From NCBI RefSeq assembly GCF_016862075.1, contig NZ_BOMG01000106.1, positions 51,910-115,909 of the forward strand: a stretch of DNA of 64,000 bases, read 5' to 3'. A program made the translations under genes and the position numbers. This stretch comes from Actinoplanes couchii. Its GTDB lineage: Bacteria > Actinomycetota > Actinomycetes > Mycobacteriales > Micromonosporaceae. The notes beneath the pieces were generated by a model that was not told the origin of the DNA, did not search any database, and was given only the letters and a program-made list of their open reading frames with translations. The first letter of the stretch is position 1, and each line of letters begins with the position of its first letter. Below are positions 9,471-17,333 of the stretch, in pieces.

Positions 9471-10214
9471 TCACCGACGACGGTGATGAAGGAGCAGGCC
9501 GTCGATGATGACGCCGAGTTTCCAGGTGGCATGACCGTGGCTGTCGCGCCCGGCGGTGGTCATGGCCGGGAGCAGAGCCGTGATGGTGGGGTGGGTGTCC
9601 GGGGACAGGTTGCCGTAGGCGGCGTCGAGTTCGCTTCCGGCGGCGGCGGACATGGCCGCCTCGGTGGCGTCGGCCGAGTCGCCGGTCGCCGCCAGGACCC
9701 GCTGGTGACGCAACCTGGCAGCGAGTTCCAGTGCTGACGAGGTCACGAACTGATCGAGCAGGTCGGCCGCCCATGGGCACAGGCTGTCGTCGATGCCGCC
9801 GGCGCGCAGCAGGGTCATCGACGCCTCGAGCAGGCGTAGGGCGTTCGGCCCGGTCGGCGCCCGGGTGATGGCGACCAGGGCGATGCCGTCGTGCCCGCCG
9901 AGTGTGGTGATGGCCCGGTCGACGAGCAGCTCCAGCTGGGCCCGCCAGTCGCCGTCGGCCGGGCCGGGCAGGCGGACCCCGGCCAGGGCCAGGTCGTAGA
10001 CCTCGGCCATCAGCTCATCGCGGTCGGCCACGTAGACGTAGAGCGACGCCGGCCCGGTATCCAGCGCTTGCGCGACCCGGCGCATGGTCACCGCGCCGGT
10101 GCCGGTCTCGTCGACGAGTCGCAGTGCCGCCGCGATGACGGCTTCGCGGCTCAGCGGCGCTTTGGCGGGGCGGGTCCGTGGCGTGTCCCGGGGACGGGCG
10201 GTGCGGTCAGTCAC
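9471..10214 (-). CDS. TetR-family regulator
   Basis: A 247-residue TetR/AcrR repressor. The N-terminal helix-turn-helix is visible as SREAVIAAALRLVDE ... MRRVAQALDTGPASLYVYVADRDEL (about 23-70). The rest is an alpha-helical ligand-binding domain with no specific signature. GTG start. It is divergent from the MFS exporter, with three phased palindromes in the 77-bp gap, so it very likely represses the exporter operon and itself until a drug-like ligand binds. Confidence 0.92.
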   Translation of the reverse strand: MTDRTARPRDTPRTRPAKAPLSREAVIAAALRLVDETGTGAVTMRRVAQALDTGPASLYVYVADRDELMAEVYDLALAGVRLPGPADGDWRAQLELLVDRAITTLGGHDGIALVAITRAPTGPNALRLLEASMTLLRAGGIDDSLCPWAADLLDQFVTSSALELAARLRHQRVLAATGDSADATEAAMSAAAGSELDAAYGNLSPDTHPTITALLPAMTTAGRDSHGHATWKLGVIIDGLLLHHRRR

Positions 10215-10233
10215 TCGACCACTCTACCGCTTG

Positions 10234-10280
10234 ACGAACACTGTTCGTAGCGAACATAGTTCGTCACGAACAACGTTCGT
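10234..10280. promoter_or_regulatory. triple TetR operator array
   Basis: Three palindromes lie in the gap between tetR and the MFS gene. Site 1 is 10234-10248, ACGAACA-C-TGTTCGT (perfect). Site 2 is 10251-10263, CGAAC-ATA-GTTCG. Site 3 is 10266-10280, ACGAAC-AAC-GTTCGT. Their centres are 10241, 10257 and 10273, exactly 16 bp apart. The last site ends 1 nt before the AGGAG ribosome site of the exporter. Confidence 0.85.
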
Positions 10281-10291
10281 CAGGAGATGTG

Positions 10292-11653
10292 ATGGAAAAA
10301 CGCTGGTGGGTGCTCGCCGTGGTGTTGACGGGCGCCGTGATGGATCTGCTCGACGCGACGGTGATGACCGTCGCCGGGCCCTCGGTGCTGGCCGGGCTCG
10401 GCGGCACCGAAGCCACCCTGCAGTGGCTGACCGCGGGCTACGCGCTCCCGTTCGGGGTGCTGCTGGTGATCGGCGGGCGTCTCGGCGACCGGTGGGGACG
10501 CCGGCGGCTGTTCGTCATCGGCGCGGCCGGCTTCACACTCGCGTCGGTGGCCTGCGCCGCCGCCGTCTCACCGGAGATGCTGGTGGCGGCACGGGTGGCC
10601 CAGGGCGCGCTCGGCGCGTTGATGATCCCCCAGGGTTTCGGGGTGCTGACGACGGTCTTCACCGGCGACCGGGAACGAGGACGCGCCTTCGCCCTGTTCG
10701 GCCCGGTCAGCGCCCTGGCCGGAATCGGCGGGCCGATCCTGGCCGGCATGCTGATCGCCTGGGACCTCGGCGGCCTCGACTGGCGCCTGATCTTCCTGAT
10801 CAACGTGCCGCTCGGCGCCTTCGCGATCCTGGGGGCGCTGCTCTGGATGCCCGCCGATCACGGCGACTCCGATGCACGACTCGACCCGCTGGGCGCGGTG
10901 CTGGTCGCCGCCGGGTCGGCCCTGCTGGTGCTGCCGCTGATCCAGGGCCGGGAAGCCGGCTGGCCATGGTGGACGTTCGTCATGCTCGCCACCGCGGTGC
11001 TCGCCTTCGCCGCTCTCGCCCGGCGACAGACGACGAGCCGTTCCCCGATCCTCGCGCCGGCCCTGCTCCGCAAGCGACCGTTCGTCGCGGGCCTGTCCGT
11101 GGCCGTGCTCCTGTTCGCCGGGTCCGGTGGCCTGATGCTCATCCTGTCGCTGTACCTGCAGCTCGGCCTGCACTACTCGGCACTGCACACCGGACTGGCG
11201 CTCGCTCCGGTGGCCGCCGGGATCGCCGTCTCGTCCCTGCTCGTTCCGGTGCTGTCCCCGCGTCTCGGCCGTCACCTGCTGCACGCCGGGCTCGGCGTCG
11301 AACTGCTCGGTGTGCTCGGATTCGCCGCCGTCGCGTCCACCGGCATGTCGGACCCGGCGTTAGGCGCCGCCGGTCTGGTGAGTGGGCTCGGGCTGGGCCT
11401 GCTGTTCGGCCCGCTGATCCAGCGCACCCTCTCGGTGGCCGCTCCCGGCGAGGTGGGCAGCGCCTCCGGAACCATCAACGCCGTCCAGCAGATCGCCACC
11501 GCTCTCGGTGTCGCCGTGCTGGGCACCGTCTTCCTGGCCGGCGCCGTTCCGGCCCGCGCCCTGGCCACCGGCGCGCTCGTCGTGGCCGCCTCCTGCGTGC
11601 TCTGCGCCGTGGCCGTCCTGGCTCTGCCCCACACCGAAAGGAACGCAGCATGA
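10292..11653 (+). CDS. MFS drug exporter, DHA2/EmrB type
   Basis: A 453-residue integral membrane protein of the drug:proton antiporter-2 family, normally with 14 helices. The start MDLLDATVMTVAGPSVLAGL carries the family's conserved D..I/V pattern in helix 1, GGRLGDRWGRRR is motif A between helices 2 and 3, and ALAGIGGPILAG is motif-C-like. ATG at 10292 is preferred over GTG at 10289 because AGGAG lies 5 nt upstream of it. It is under the operator array, and its stop overlaps the next gene's start (ATGA). Likely function: extrusion of a hydrophobic compound. Confidence 0.92.
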   Translation: MEKRWWVLAVVLTGAVMDLLDATVMTVAGPSVLAGLGGTEATLQWLTAGYALPFGVLLVIGGRLGDRWGRRRLFVIGAAGFTLASVACAAAVSPEMLVAARVAQGALGALMIPQGFGVLTTVFTGDRERGRAFALFGPVSALAGIGGPILAGMLIAWDLGGLDWRLIFLINVPLGAFAILGALLWMPADHGDSDARLDPLGAVLVAAGSALLVLPLIQGREAGWPWWTFVMLATAVLAFAALARRQTTSRSPILAPALLRKRPFVAGLSVAVLLFAGSGGLMLILSLYLQLGLHYSALHTGLALAPVAAGIAVSSLLVPVLSPRLGRHLLHAGLGVELLGVLGFAAVASTGMSDPALGAAGLVSGLGLGLLFGPLIQRTLSVAAPGEVGSASGTINAVQQIATALGVAVLGTVFLAGAVPARALATGALVVAASCVLCAVAVLALPHTERNAA

Positions 11654-12276
11654 GTATCGAGGTCGTAGTTCTCGGGGCCGCCGGCCGCACCGGCCGCCTG
11701 ATCGTCGCCGAAGCCCTGCGCGCCGGGCATCACGTCACCGCAGCCGTCCGCGACCCCGGCAGCATCGAACCCGTTCCCGGGTTGCGTGTGGAACGAGCCG
11801 ACATCCGTGACCCGGACAGCCTGCGCGCCGCACTCCGGGGCCAGGACGCCGTCGTCTGCGCGATCGGCCCGGCCGGGCGCAAGGCCGGGAACCTCTACTC
11901 CGACGGCGCCCGGGCTGTCGTACCGGCGATGCGGGCCACCGGGGTCACCAGGCTGCTGGCGATCACCTCGGTCGGCGTCCGGTCCGACGACCCCCACCAC
12001 GCCTGGTGGTACCGCCACCTGATCCGCCCGATCGGCGCCGACCTGTACGCCGACATGGCCCGGATGGAGGACACCATCCGCGACAGCGACCTGGACTGGA
12101 CGTTCGTGCGCCCCACCTACCTCCGGGACGGCGAGCCCACCGGCACCTGCCGAGCCACCGACAACAGCACCCCGAAAGGCGGCTGGCGTGTCACCCGAGC
12201 CGATGTAGCCCACTTCATCGTCGAGGAACTGACCGCACACCGCTGGTCCCACCAGTCCCCCAGCCTGGCCGAATAG
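11650..12276 (+). CDS. NAD(P)-binding, NmrA/YwnB-like protein
   Basis: A 208-residue atypical short-chain dehydrogenase fold. The N-terminal GAAGRTGRLI is a glycine-rich nucleotide motif, and RADIRDPDSLRAALRGQDAVV is typical of NAD(P)H-binding family proteins. A canonical YxxxK catalytic pair is not obvious. It overlaps the MFS gene by 4 nt, so it is co-translated with it and shares its regulation. The role is unknown: it may modify the exported compound or sense redox state. Confidence 0.85.
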   Translation: MSIEVVVLGAAGRTGRLIVAEALRAGHHVTAAVRDPGSIEPVPGLRVERADIRDPDSLRAALRGQDAVVCAIGPAGRKAGNLYSDGARAVVPAMRATGVTRLLAITSVGVRSDDPHHAWWYRHLIRPIGADLYADMARMEDTIRDSDLDWTFVRPTYLRDGEPTGTCRATDNSTPKGGWRVTRADVAHFIVEELTAHRWSHQSPSLAE

Positions 12277-12394
12277 CCGGCACCCCACCCGAACGCAGCC
12301 TGACGCGTCGTGGAGCTGATACGGGATGCGCAATCGTGGCCGCCTGACTGCACTGCCGGGTAGCCCGGGGGAATCTCACCCCCGGGCCCCCACA

Positions 12395-12428
12395 GATCCG
12401 GACGTAAACCTCTCGGTTTATCCGGCTC
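12395..12428 (-). ncRNA. group II intron domain V (with domain VI stem after it)
   Basis: On the minus strand this 34-nt hairpin begins GAGCCGG, has a GAGA tetraloop, and carries the conserved CG bulge in TTTACGTCCGG. That matches the catalytic domain V consensus, including the AGC triad. A strong GC stem (GGCCCGGGGG...CCCCCGGGC) follows at about 12362-12391 and would be domain VI. Confidence 0.85.
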
Positions 12429-12442
12429 GTGCCGTTCATTTA

Positions 12443-13693
12443 TCAGGTCGTGTACCGCAGCGCCCAATGAGCGAACATCCTGGGTTTCCGCTCGCGGACT
12501 GCTTTCAGCCATGTCCGCGTCCGGTCTTCGCTGGGTTTGAGCCGCTTGTACTTCCACCGCGCCCAGCGCATCAGATGGCGGTCGGTGCGCTTGCCGATCG
12601 GGATGACCGCGCTCGGGTAGAACGCGGTGAAGTAGTTCAGCCAGCCCCGTAGAGCTGGATTGATCTCTCCGGCGAGGTCGGCCAGATTCTCGGTCGTGCG
12701 TCGATGAAGCCGCCAGGAGGCCACCTTGCGGCTCATGTCGGCCAGTTTCCCCGGGGCAACCGCAGGCAGGAATCCCGTGCGGGACCGCCTACGGATCTTG
12801 TCCCATGCTTTTCGGGGACGAAACGTATATCCGCAGAACGTGAACGTCACCCGGCCGTAGGACTGGCGCCGCCGGTCGTCCTTGCAGTACACGATCCGCG
12901 TCTTGTCGGGATGCAGTTGCAGCCCGATGTCAGCGAACCGGCGATCGATCGCCTGCCACACATGATGCGCCTGGCGTTCGGTCACGCAGTGGACCACCAC
13001 ATCATCTGCGAACCGCTCGAACCAGATGGCAGGGAACTCCCGGGCCATCCAGGTATCGAAGCCGTAGTGCAGGAAGATGTTGGCGATCAACGGGGAGATC
13101 GGGCCGCCTTGCGGTGTTCCCTTCGTCCGTCGGGCCAAGGTTCCATCGGGCTTCAGCATCGATGTTTGCAGCCAGCGCGTCACATACAGCATGACCCATG
13201 ACTGGGACACGTGTCGCGCTATCGCCTTGAGCATCAAGTCCCACGGCACCGAGTCGAAGAACGCTTTGACATCCATATCGACGACCCAATCCCGCCGGAA
13301 ACACCGCTCTCGACACATCCTTACCGCGTCGATCGGTGACCGGCCGGGACGATAACCATAAGAGTCGTCGTGGAAGACTTTCTCCACGTCCGGCTCCAAT
13401 ACCAGCACCGCCGCCGTTTGGGCCACACGATCAATCACGTTGGGGATTCCCAGGATCCTGACTCCGCCTTTCTTCGGGATCTCCACAGCCCGGACCGGCC
13501 CAGGGAAGTAGCTACCCGACGACATTCGATTCCACAGCCGATACAGGTTGTTACTCAGATTCTGCTCGAACTGCTCGATCGTCACGCCGTCGGCCCCGGC
13601 CGCTCCCCCGTTACCTTTCACTTTCAACCACGCATCCCAGATCAGATGCTTGGAGATATCATGCGACTTTCCTGACAAACTCGGCTGATTCAC
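12443..13693 (-). CDS. ltrA: group II intron reverse transcriptase/maturase
   Basis: A 416-residue intron-encoded protein that splices and mobilises its host RNA. RT blocks are visible: IPKKGGVRILGIPNV, DSYGYRPGRSPIDAV, DMDVKAFFDSV, GTPQGGPISPLIANIFLHY and the catalytic FADD (FADDVVVH). The maturase X region follows (LRGWLNYFTAFY...RWARWKYKRL). The protein ends without an HNH endonuclease domain, so retrohoming would need a DNA nick or replication-fork primer. It looks full length with all catalytic aspartates. An ATG with GGGAGGAG upstream supports the start. Confidence 0.93.
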   Translation of the reverse strand: MNQPSLSGKSHDISKHLIWDAWLKVKGNGGAAGADGVTIEQFEQNLSNNLYRLWNRMSSGSYFPGPVRAVEIPKKGGVRILGIPNVIDRVAQTAAVLVLEPDVEKVFHDDSYGYRPGRSPIDAVRMCRERCFRRDWVVDMDVKAFFDSVPWDLMLKAIARHVSQSWVMLYVTRWLQTSMLKPDGTLARRTKGTPQGGPISPLIANIFLHYGFDTWMAREFPAIWFERFADDVVVHCVTERQAHHVWQAIDRRFADIGLQLHPDKTRIVYCKDDRRRQSYGRVTFTFCGYTFRPRKAWDKIRRRSRTGFLPAVAPGKLADMSRKVASWRLHRRTTENLADLAGEINPALRGWLNYFTAFYPSAVIPIGKRTDRHLMRWARWKYKRLKPSEDRTRTWLKAVRERKPRMFAHWALRYTT

Positions 13694-14337
13694 GCGGCTC
13701 CTCCCTTGCGGTTGACCACGTGCGCCAGCCTGAACGACCCCGCCCCTTGGCTCCCCGGCCCACTGCGATACGCAGGCGGTTCACAGCTACTACGGGCGAG
13801 TCCGCCAGCGGCCCCGCTTCGGTACTCTGCTCCTCGCGGTTTCCGCCGCTTGGAGTTCTTCCTCTCGCCGCCGGTCCCCCAGCGGACAGTATCGGGGTCC
13901 GCCTTCACACGTTCCATATGAGAGCCTGGACCGGGCTCATGCTGCCTATATGCCGGACACCGCCTGGGCAGTAAACGGATTTCCCCCAGACTTATCCCGA
14001 GACTCACATCCGGCCTCGGTTTTGATGTCATCTGACTGAGTTTCGACACGTCAACGACAGAGAACTCTCGTTCATCGCTCATCTTCCCGGTCCATACCTG
14101 ACGCAGTCTCAGCCACGCCTTTTCCACGACGCTCAAGACGACGGTCTTCAGCCAACGCCCCTCGTGGTGGTTTGAAGCCTGCTTCCGCAAGCCGGCTTCG
14201 GAGGGCCAAACAACCTCCATCTCCCATACAGCACCACGATCAACGAGGACGCCATCCATACAGAATCTCCTCGCTTCCCGTGTTCGTGTTCGCAAGACGT
14301 GATCTCAGCAAGGAGAGGCGTCTGATTCGGCACGACA

Positions 14338-14475
14338 CGGGCAAATGCCCGCGGACCGGACGGTGCTGGATATACACGAGCCCTGACCTGCTATTACCAG
14401 GCCTTACTGATCCTGATCTGGTTCCGCAAGGCCGAAGACACCGCTCTGCTCGGCGCCGGTTTCGGAGGTCCGCAT
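14338..14475 (+). pseudogene. transposase fragment (HTH region)
   Basis: In frame, the plus strand encodes GYTRALTCYYQALLILIWF followed by RKAEDTALLGAGFG. This resembles the helix-turn-helix lead-in of actinobacterial IS5-type transposases, where AGFG normally continues into a recognition helix. Here the reading turns into unrelated proline/arginine-rich sequence, and no DDE domain follows. The upstream side is cut by the group II intron and hairpin. It is an IS remnant. The remainder to 14803 shows no other gene. Confidence 0.55.
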
Positions 14476-14803
14476 GCCGCCGCTCCGGGTAGGGGCCGGC
14501 GCCCTCGGCCATCTGACCGAATCGGACCCGTGCCGAACCACCACGGACCGTCTCTCCCCCGATGCCGCGACATGATCCACGCCACCATCGACGAGTGCGC
14601 GTCCTGCCGGCCCTCGCACCGACCGGTCGCCGTTCAAGCGCTTGACCTGCTGAATCCCTTCGATCGCCGGCCTCCGAGCCGGGCGGGAGCGCCCGAGGGA
14701 TCTGCCGCGAAGTGCTGAGGCCGCCATCGACCGGATTAGCTTTCCGACGTGTCGGGTACAGAGCGGTCGGCGGGAAAACCCGCCCTGAAATGGAGACAAA
14801 ATC

Positions 14804-14959
14804 ATGCTGGTTCTTGGTCTTATCCTTCTTCTGCTCGGCATCTTCCTGAAGGTGTCCATCCTCTACACGATCGGCATCGTTCTCCTGGTGATCGGTGCGG
14901 TGCTCTGGATCCTCGGCGCCGTCGGCCGCCCGGTCGGTGGTCGAAAAGTCTGGTTCTGA
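14804..14959 (+). CDS. small hydrophobic membrane protein (DUF6131-like)
   Basis: A 51-residue protein with two hydrophobic stretches (residues 1-14 and 19-40) separated by LKVSILYT and a short basic tail GRPVGGRKVWF. The pattern matches a widespread actinobacterial small membrane protein family of unknown role, often stress-induced. GGAG lies 8 nt before the ATG, and a strong terminator follows. The family name is from memory of the pattern, not a search. Confidence 0.8.
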   Translation: MLVLGLILLLLGIFLKVSILYTIGIVLLVIGAVLWILGAVGRPVGGRKVWF

Positions 14960-14975
14960 GTTCGCCGCCAGCTAA

Positions 14976-15017
14976 CGCGACAAGGGCGTCCCACCATGGA
15001 GTGGGCGCCCTTTCGCG
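14976..15017 (+). terminator. strong intrinsic terminator
   Basis: The stem AAGGGCG-T-CCCAC pairs with GTGGG-CGCCCTT around the loop CATGGA, flanked by CGCGA/TCGCG. It begins 17 nt after the stop of the small hydrophobic protein gene. Confidence 0.8.
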
Positions 15018-15096
15018 TTCCCCGGGCCTGGACCGGTCGACCCGGCGGATTCATGCCATCGGCGGGTGCGCCGGTGACGCGGGGAACCGGAATGAC

Positions 15097-15324
15097 TCAG
15101 CGGCTTCGGTTGCGGGGGTGGTTGCGGGCTGTCCGCTCGTTGCCGTGCCGGTAGTTGCCGGTGACGCGGGCCACCAGCTCCTGCGGGTCGCCGGTTTCCA
15201 CGTCGGTCAGGAAGCGGGTCGCGGCCGCGCCGCGTAGGACGCCGGCGGGGCGGTCGTGGTGCAGGAGCTCCACGTCCCCGTTCTTGCGGAGGCGGTAGGT
15301 GAATCCTTCAGGTTTACCGGGCAT
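15097..15324 (-). CDS. conserved small actinobacterial protein, unknown function
   Basis: A 75-residue soluble protein starting MPGKPEGFTYRLRKNGDVEL. The core LHHDRPAGVLRGAAATRFL and the basic tail GNYRHGNERTARNHPRNRSR fit a small protein family common in actinobacteria. ATG at 15324 is preferred over one 12 codons further out because the extension looks non-conserved. The basic tail suggests nucleic-acid or ribosome contact; that is inference only. Confidence 0.65.
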   Translation of the reverse strand: MPGKPEGFTYRLRKNGDVELLHHDRPAGVLRGAAATRFLTDVETGDPQELVARVTGNYRHGNERTARNHPRNRSR

Positions 15325-15412
15325 CCCCGCATCCTCGTCACGGACAGCGCCGCCGGCCACCGGTTTACCGGAGGAACGGCGTGACCTCGGGCGGCTACGG
15401 AATGCTGATCAC

Positions 15413-16009
15413 ATGAAGCGATCGGAGCTCGTCGGCGACTCCTGGACAAAGATCCTCGCCTGGTTCGCGCGGCATGCACCGGACCAGATCGACGGCTTTC
15501 GCGCCCCCGCCACCGAGCCGGACCTGCGCGCTGTCGAGGAGGCCATGGGTGTTCGGCTGCCGGCTGACCAGCGGGCGTGGTGGCGTCTGGCCGACGGGAC
15601 CGACGAGGAACGGTTGATCGAACTCGTTCCGATGGCGTTCCGGCCGCTCTCCACCGGGCGGGCCCGGAAGTTCCACCGTGGGATTGTCGATCTCGCGCCG
15701 AAGGTGCCGGAACTGCCGGAGTGGATGGCGGAACCGGCCGGGTCGCCCACTTACGGAACATGGCTTCCGCAGTGGCTGCCGGTCGCTCGCGACTTCGGCG
15801 GCGATTTTCTCTTTCTCGATCTGCGCCGGGGGCCGCGTTTCGGATGTGTCGGCATACACCGGAATGACGATTGGCAGTACGACGGGCCGGACTGGCCGAA
15901 CGTGGCGGCCATGTTGGCGGAGGTTGCCGGCGCGCTGACCGGCGGCACCGAGTTCGACCGGTGGCATGCCGGTGTCGAAGACGGCTGTCTGACCTGGCTG
16001 ATGGATTGA
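15413..16009 (+). CDS. SMI1/KNR4-family protein
   Basis: A 198-residue protein with the SMI1/KNR4 pattern: an N-terminal helix, then ATEPDLRAVEEAMGVRLPAD followed by a WWRLADGTDEE strand-turn, and an aromatic-rich C-terminal half (WLPVARDFGGDFLFLDL). In bacteria this fold often serves as the immunity protein of contact-dependent or polymorphic toxins. No toxin gene is adjacent, so it may be an orphan immunity gene. ATG start 8 codons into a larger open frame. Confidence 0.8.
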   Translation: MKRSELVGDSWTKILAWFARHAPDQIDGFRAPATEPDLRAVEEAMGVRLPADQRAWWRLADGTDEERLIELVPMAFRPLSTGRARKFHRGIVDLAPKVPELPEWMAEPAGSPTYGTWLPQWLPVARDFGGDFLFLDLRRGPRFGCVGIHRNDDWQYDGPDWPNVAAMLAEVAGALTGGTEFDRWHAGVEDGCLTWLMD

Positions 16010-16060
16010 CGGCGCGGCCGCCGGAATACTCTGGGCGCGACAGGGGTGTGGGGAGGGCGG

Positions 16061-16435
16061 ATGCGGATCGGGGATCTGGCGGCTCGGTCGGGGGTCAGTG
16101 TCCGGTCGTTGCGGTACTACGAGGAGCAGGGGCTGCTCTCCAGTGCGCGCAGTGCCGGCGGGCACCGGCACTATCCGGAGGAGAGTGTGGACCGGGTCGC
16201 CTATCTGCAGCGGCTCTACTCCGCGGGGCTCTCCAGCCAGGCGATCCTGGAGGTCCTGCCCTGCCTCGAATCGCCGGGGGACGAGTCCTCCGACGCGGCG
16301 TTCGCGCATCTCGTCACCGAGCGGGACAAGCTTGTCGACCACATCGCGGGGCTCACCCGTACCCTCGCGTCGCTCGAAGAATTGATCTTGATGAACCGGA
16401 CAAGACGAGGCGAGAGGTCCGCCACAGAAGCTTGA
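16061..16435 (+). CDS. MerR-family regulator
   Basis: A 124-residue MerR regulator. The N-terminal winged HTH is clear: MRIGDLAARSGVSVRSLRYYEEQGLL, then HRHYPEESVDRVAYLQRL. A coiled-coil dimerisation helix follows (about 80-115). There is no cysteine cluster for metal sensing. GGGAGGG lies just upstream of the ATG. The gene runs into the operator of the following SDR gene, so it probably controls that gene. Confidence 0.92.
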   Translation: MRIGDLAARSGVSVRSLRYYEEQGLLSSARSAGGHRHYPEESVDRVAYLQRLYSAGLSSQAILEVLPCLESPGDESSDAAFAHLVTERDKLVDHIAGLTRTLASLEELILMNRTRRGERSATEA

Positions 16436-16459
16436 ATCTCACATCAATGTGAGATTTTA
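16432..16459 (+). promoter_or_regulatory. MerR-type operator/promoter of the SDR gene
   Basis: A perfect palindrome AATCTCACAT-CA-ATGTGAGATT spans 16435-16456. It overlaps the last base of the merR stop codon and ends 13 nt before the SDR start. A TTGAAT (16432-16437) and a weak GATTTT around 16453 could be -35/-10 boxes with the dyad between them, the usual MerR layout. The transcript would then be nearly leaderless. Confidence 0.75.
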
Positions 16460-16469
16460 GCGTGACCCC

Positions 16470-17318
16470 ATGACACCACGAACGATCATCATCACCGGCG
16501 CCAGCGACGGCATCGGGGCCGCCGCGGCCAGGCAACTCGCCGCCCGAGGGGAACGTGTCGTCGTCGTGGGGCGGTCGCCGGACAAGACCGCCGCGGTCGC
16601 CGCGGCCGCGAAAGCGCCCTACCACCTGGCCGACTACGGCAGCCTCGACCAGGTGCGGCGGCTGGCGGCCGAACTGCTGGACGCCTACCCCCGGATCGAC
16701 GTGCTGGCCAACAACGCCGGGCAGAACTTCCGCAAGGGCGACACCGGTGACGGCTTCGACAAGTCGCTCCAGGTCAACCACCTGGCGCCGGTCCTGCTGA
16801 CCACGCTGTTGATGGACCGGCTGGTCGATTCCGGCGCCTCGGTGATCCAGACGGCCAGCGAGGCGTCCCGGATCTTCGGGCGGCTCGACCTGGACGACCT
16901 GAACAACCGCCGGAAATGGAGTGCCGACAAGGCCTACGGCGACAGCAAGATCGCCAACATCCTTTTCACCAGCGAACTGCAGCGGCGGTACGGCCACCGA
17001 GGGCTGAACGCGGTCAGTTTCCATCCGGGTGAGATCGCCACCAACATGGGTCACGACACCAGCAGCCCGACCCGGCTCATCTACCGGACCACGATCGGGC
17101 GACGTCTCTTCCTGGACGACGTCGAGTCCGGCGGCCGTACCCTCGCCCGGTTCGTCCAGGGGGTTCCCGGTGTCGACTGGCAGCCCGGCCGGTACTACGT
17201 GAAGGACCGGCTACCGAAGAAGACCAATCCCCAGATCGGGGACATCGGGCTGGCCGAACGGCTGTGGGAGCGAACCCAGGAGGCGCTGAACGGTGGTTCC
17301 GATCGACGGAATCACTGA
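16470..17318 (+). CDS. short-chain dehydrogenase/reductase
   Basis: A 282-residue classical SDR, NAD(P)-dependent oxidoreductase of unknown substrate. TGASDGIGAAAA is the nucleotide motif, NNAG is at about residue 80, QTASEAS is the catalytic-serine region and AYGDSK gives the YxxxK pair. The C-terminal extension resembles retinol-dehydrogenase-like SDRs. It lies 34 bp after merR behind the palindrome and has no obvious Shine-Dalgarno sequence. Confidence 0.92.
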   Translation: MTPRTIIITGASDGIGAAAARQLAARGERVVVVGRSPDKTAAVAAAAKAPYHLADYGSLDQVRRLAAELLDAYPRIDVLANNAGQNFRKGDTGDGFDKSLQVNHLAPVLLTTLLMDRLVDSGASVIQTASEASRIFGRLDLDDLNNRRKWSADKAYGDSKIANILFTSELQRRYGHRGLNAVSFHPGEIATNMGHDTSSPTRLIYRTTIGRRLFLDDVESGGRTLARFVQGVPGVDWQPGRYYVKDRLPKKTNPQIGDIGLAERLWERTQEALNGGSDRRNH

Positions 17319-17333
17319 TTAGAGTGCCCGATC

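Larger units (their letters stand above)
12360..14338 (-). mobile_element. group II intron with reverse transcriptase
   Basis: A bacterial group II intron on the minus strand, about 1.98 kb. The 3' boundary is inferred at 12360, where the stem after domain V ends ...GGGCTAC. Domain V is at 12395-12428 and the maturase gene at 12443-13693. The ~640 nt upstream of the maturase have lower GC and no credible protein, as expected for the structured domain I-III RNA. The 5' end lies at about 14333-14338, where GTGTCGTGCC follows a perfect CGGGCA-AA-TGCCCG palindrome at 14338-14351; the first nucleotide is uncertain by about 5 nt. Insertion beside a hairpin is a habit of class C introns. Confidence 0.8.

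Noticed and set aside
12700..13360. Several 90-165-codon frames within the intron
   Set aside because: They are shadows of the maturase gene or structured intron RNA.
14739..14759. Possible stress-sigma promoter (GCTTT ... GGGTAC) before the small hydrophobic protein
   Set aside because: The GGGTAC fits a SigB/SigF -10 box, but the -35-like element is weak and about 11 bp away, too close for the usual spacing.
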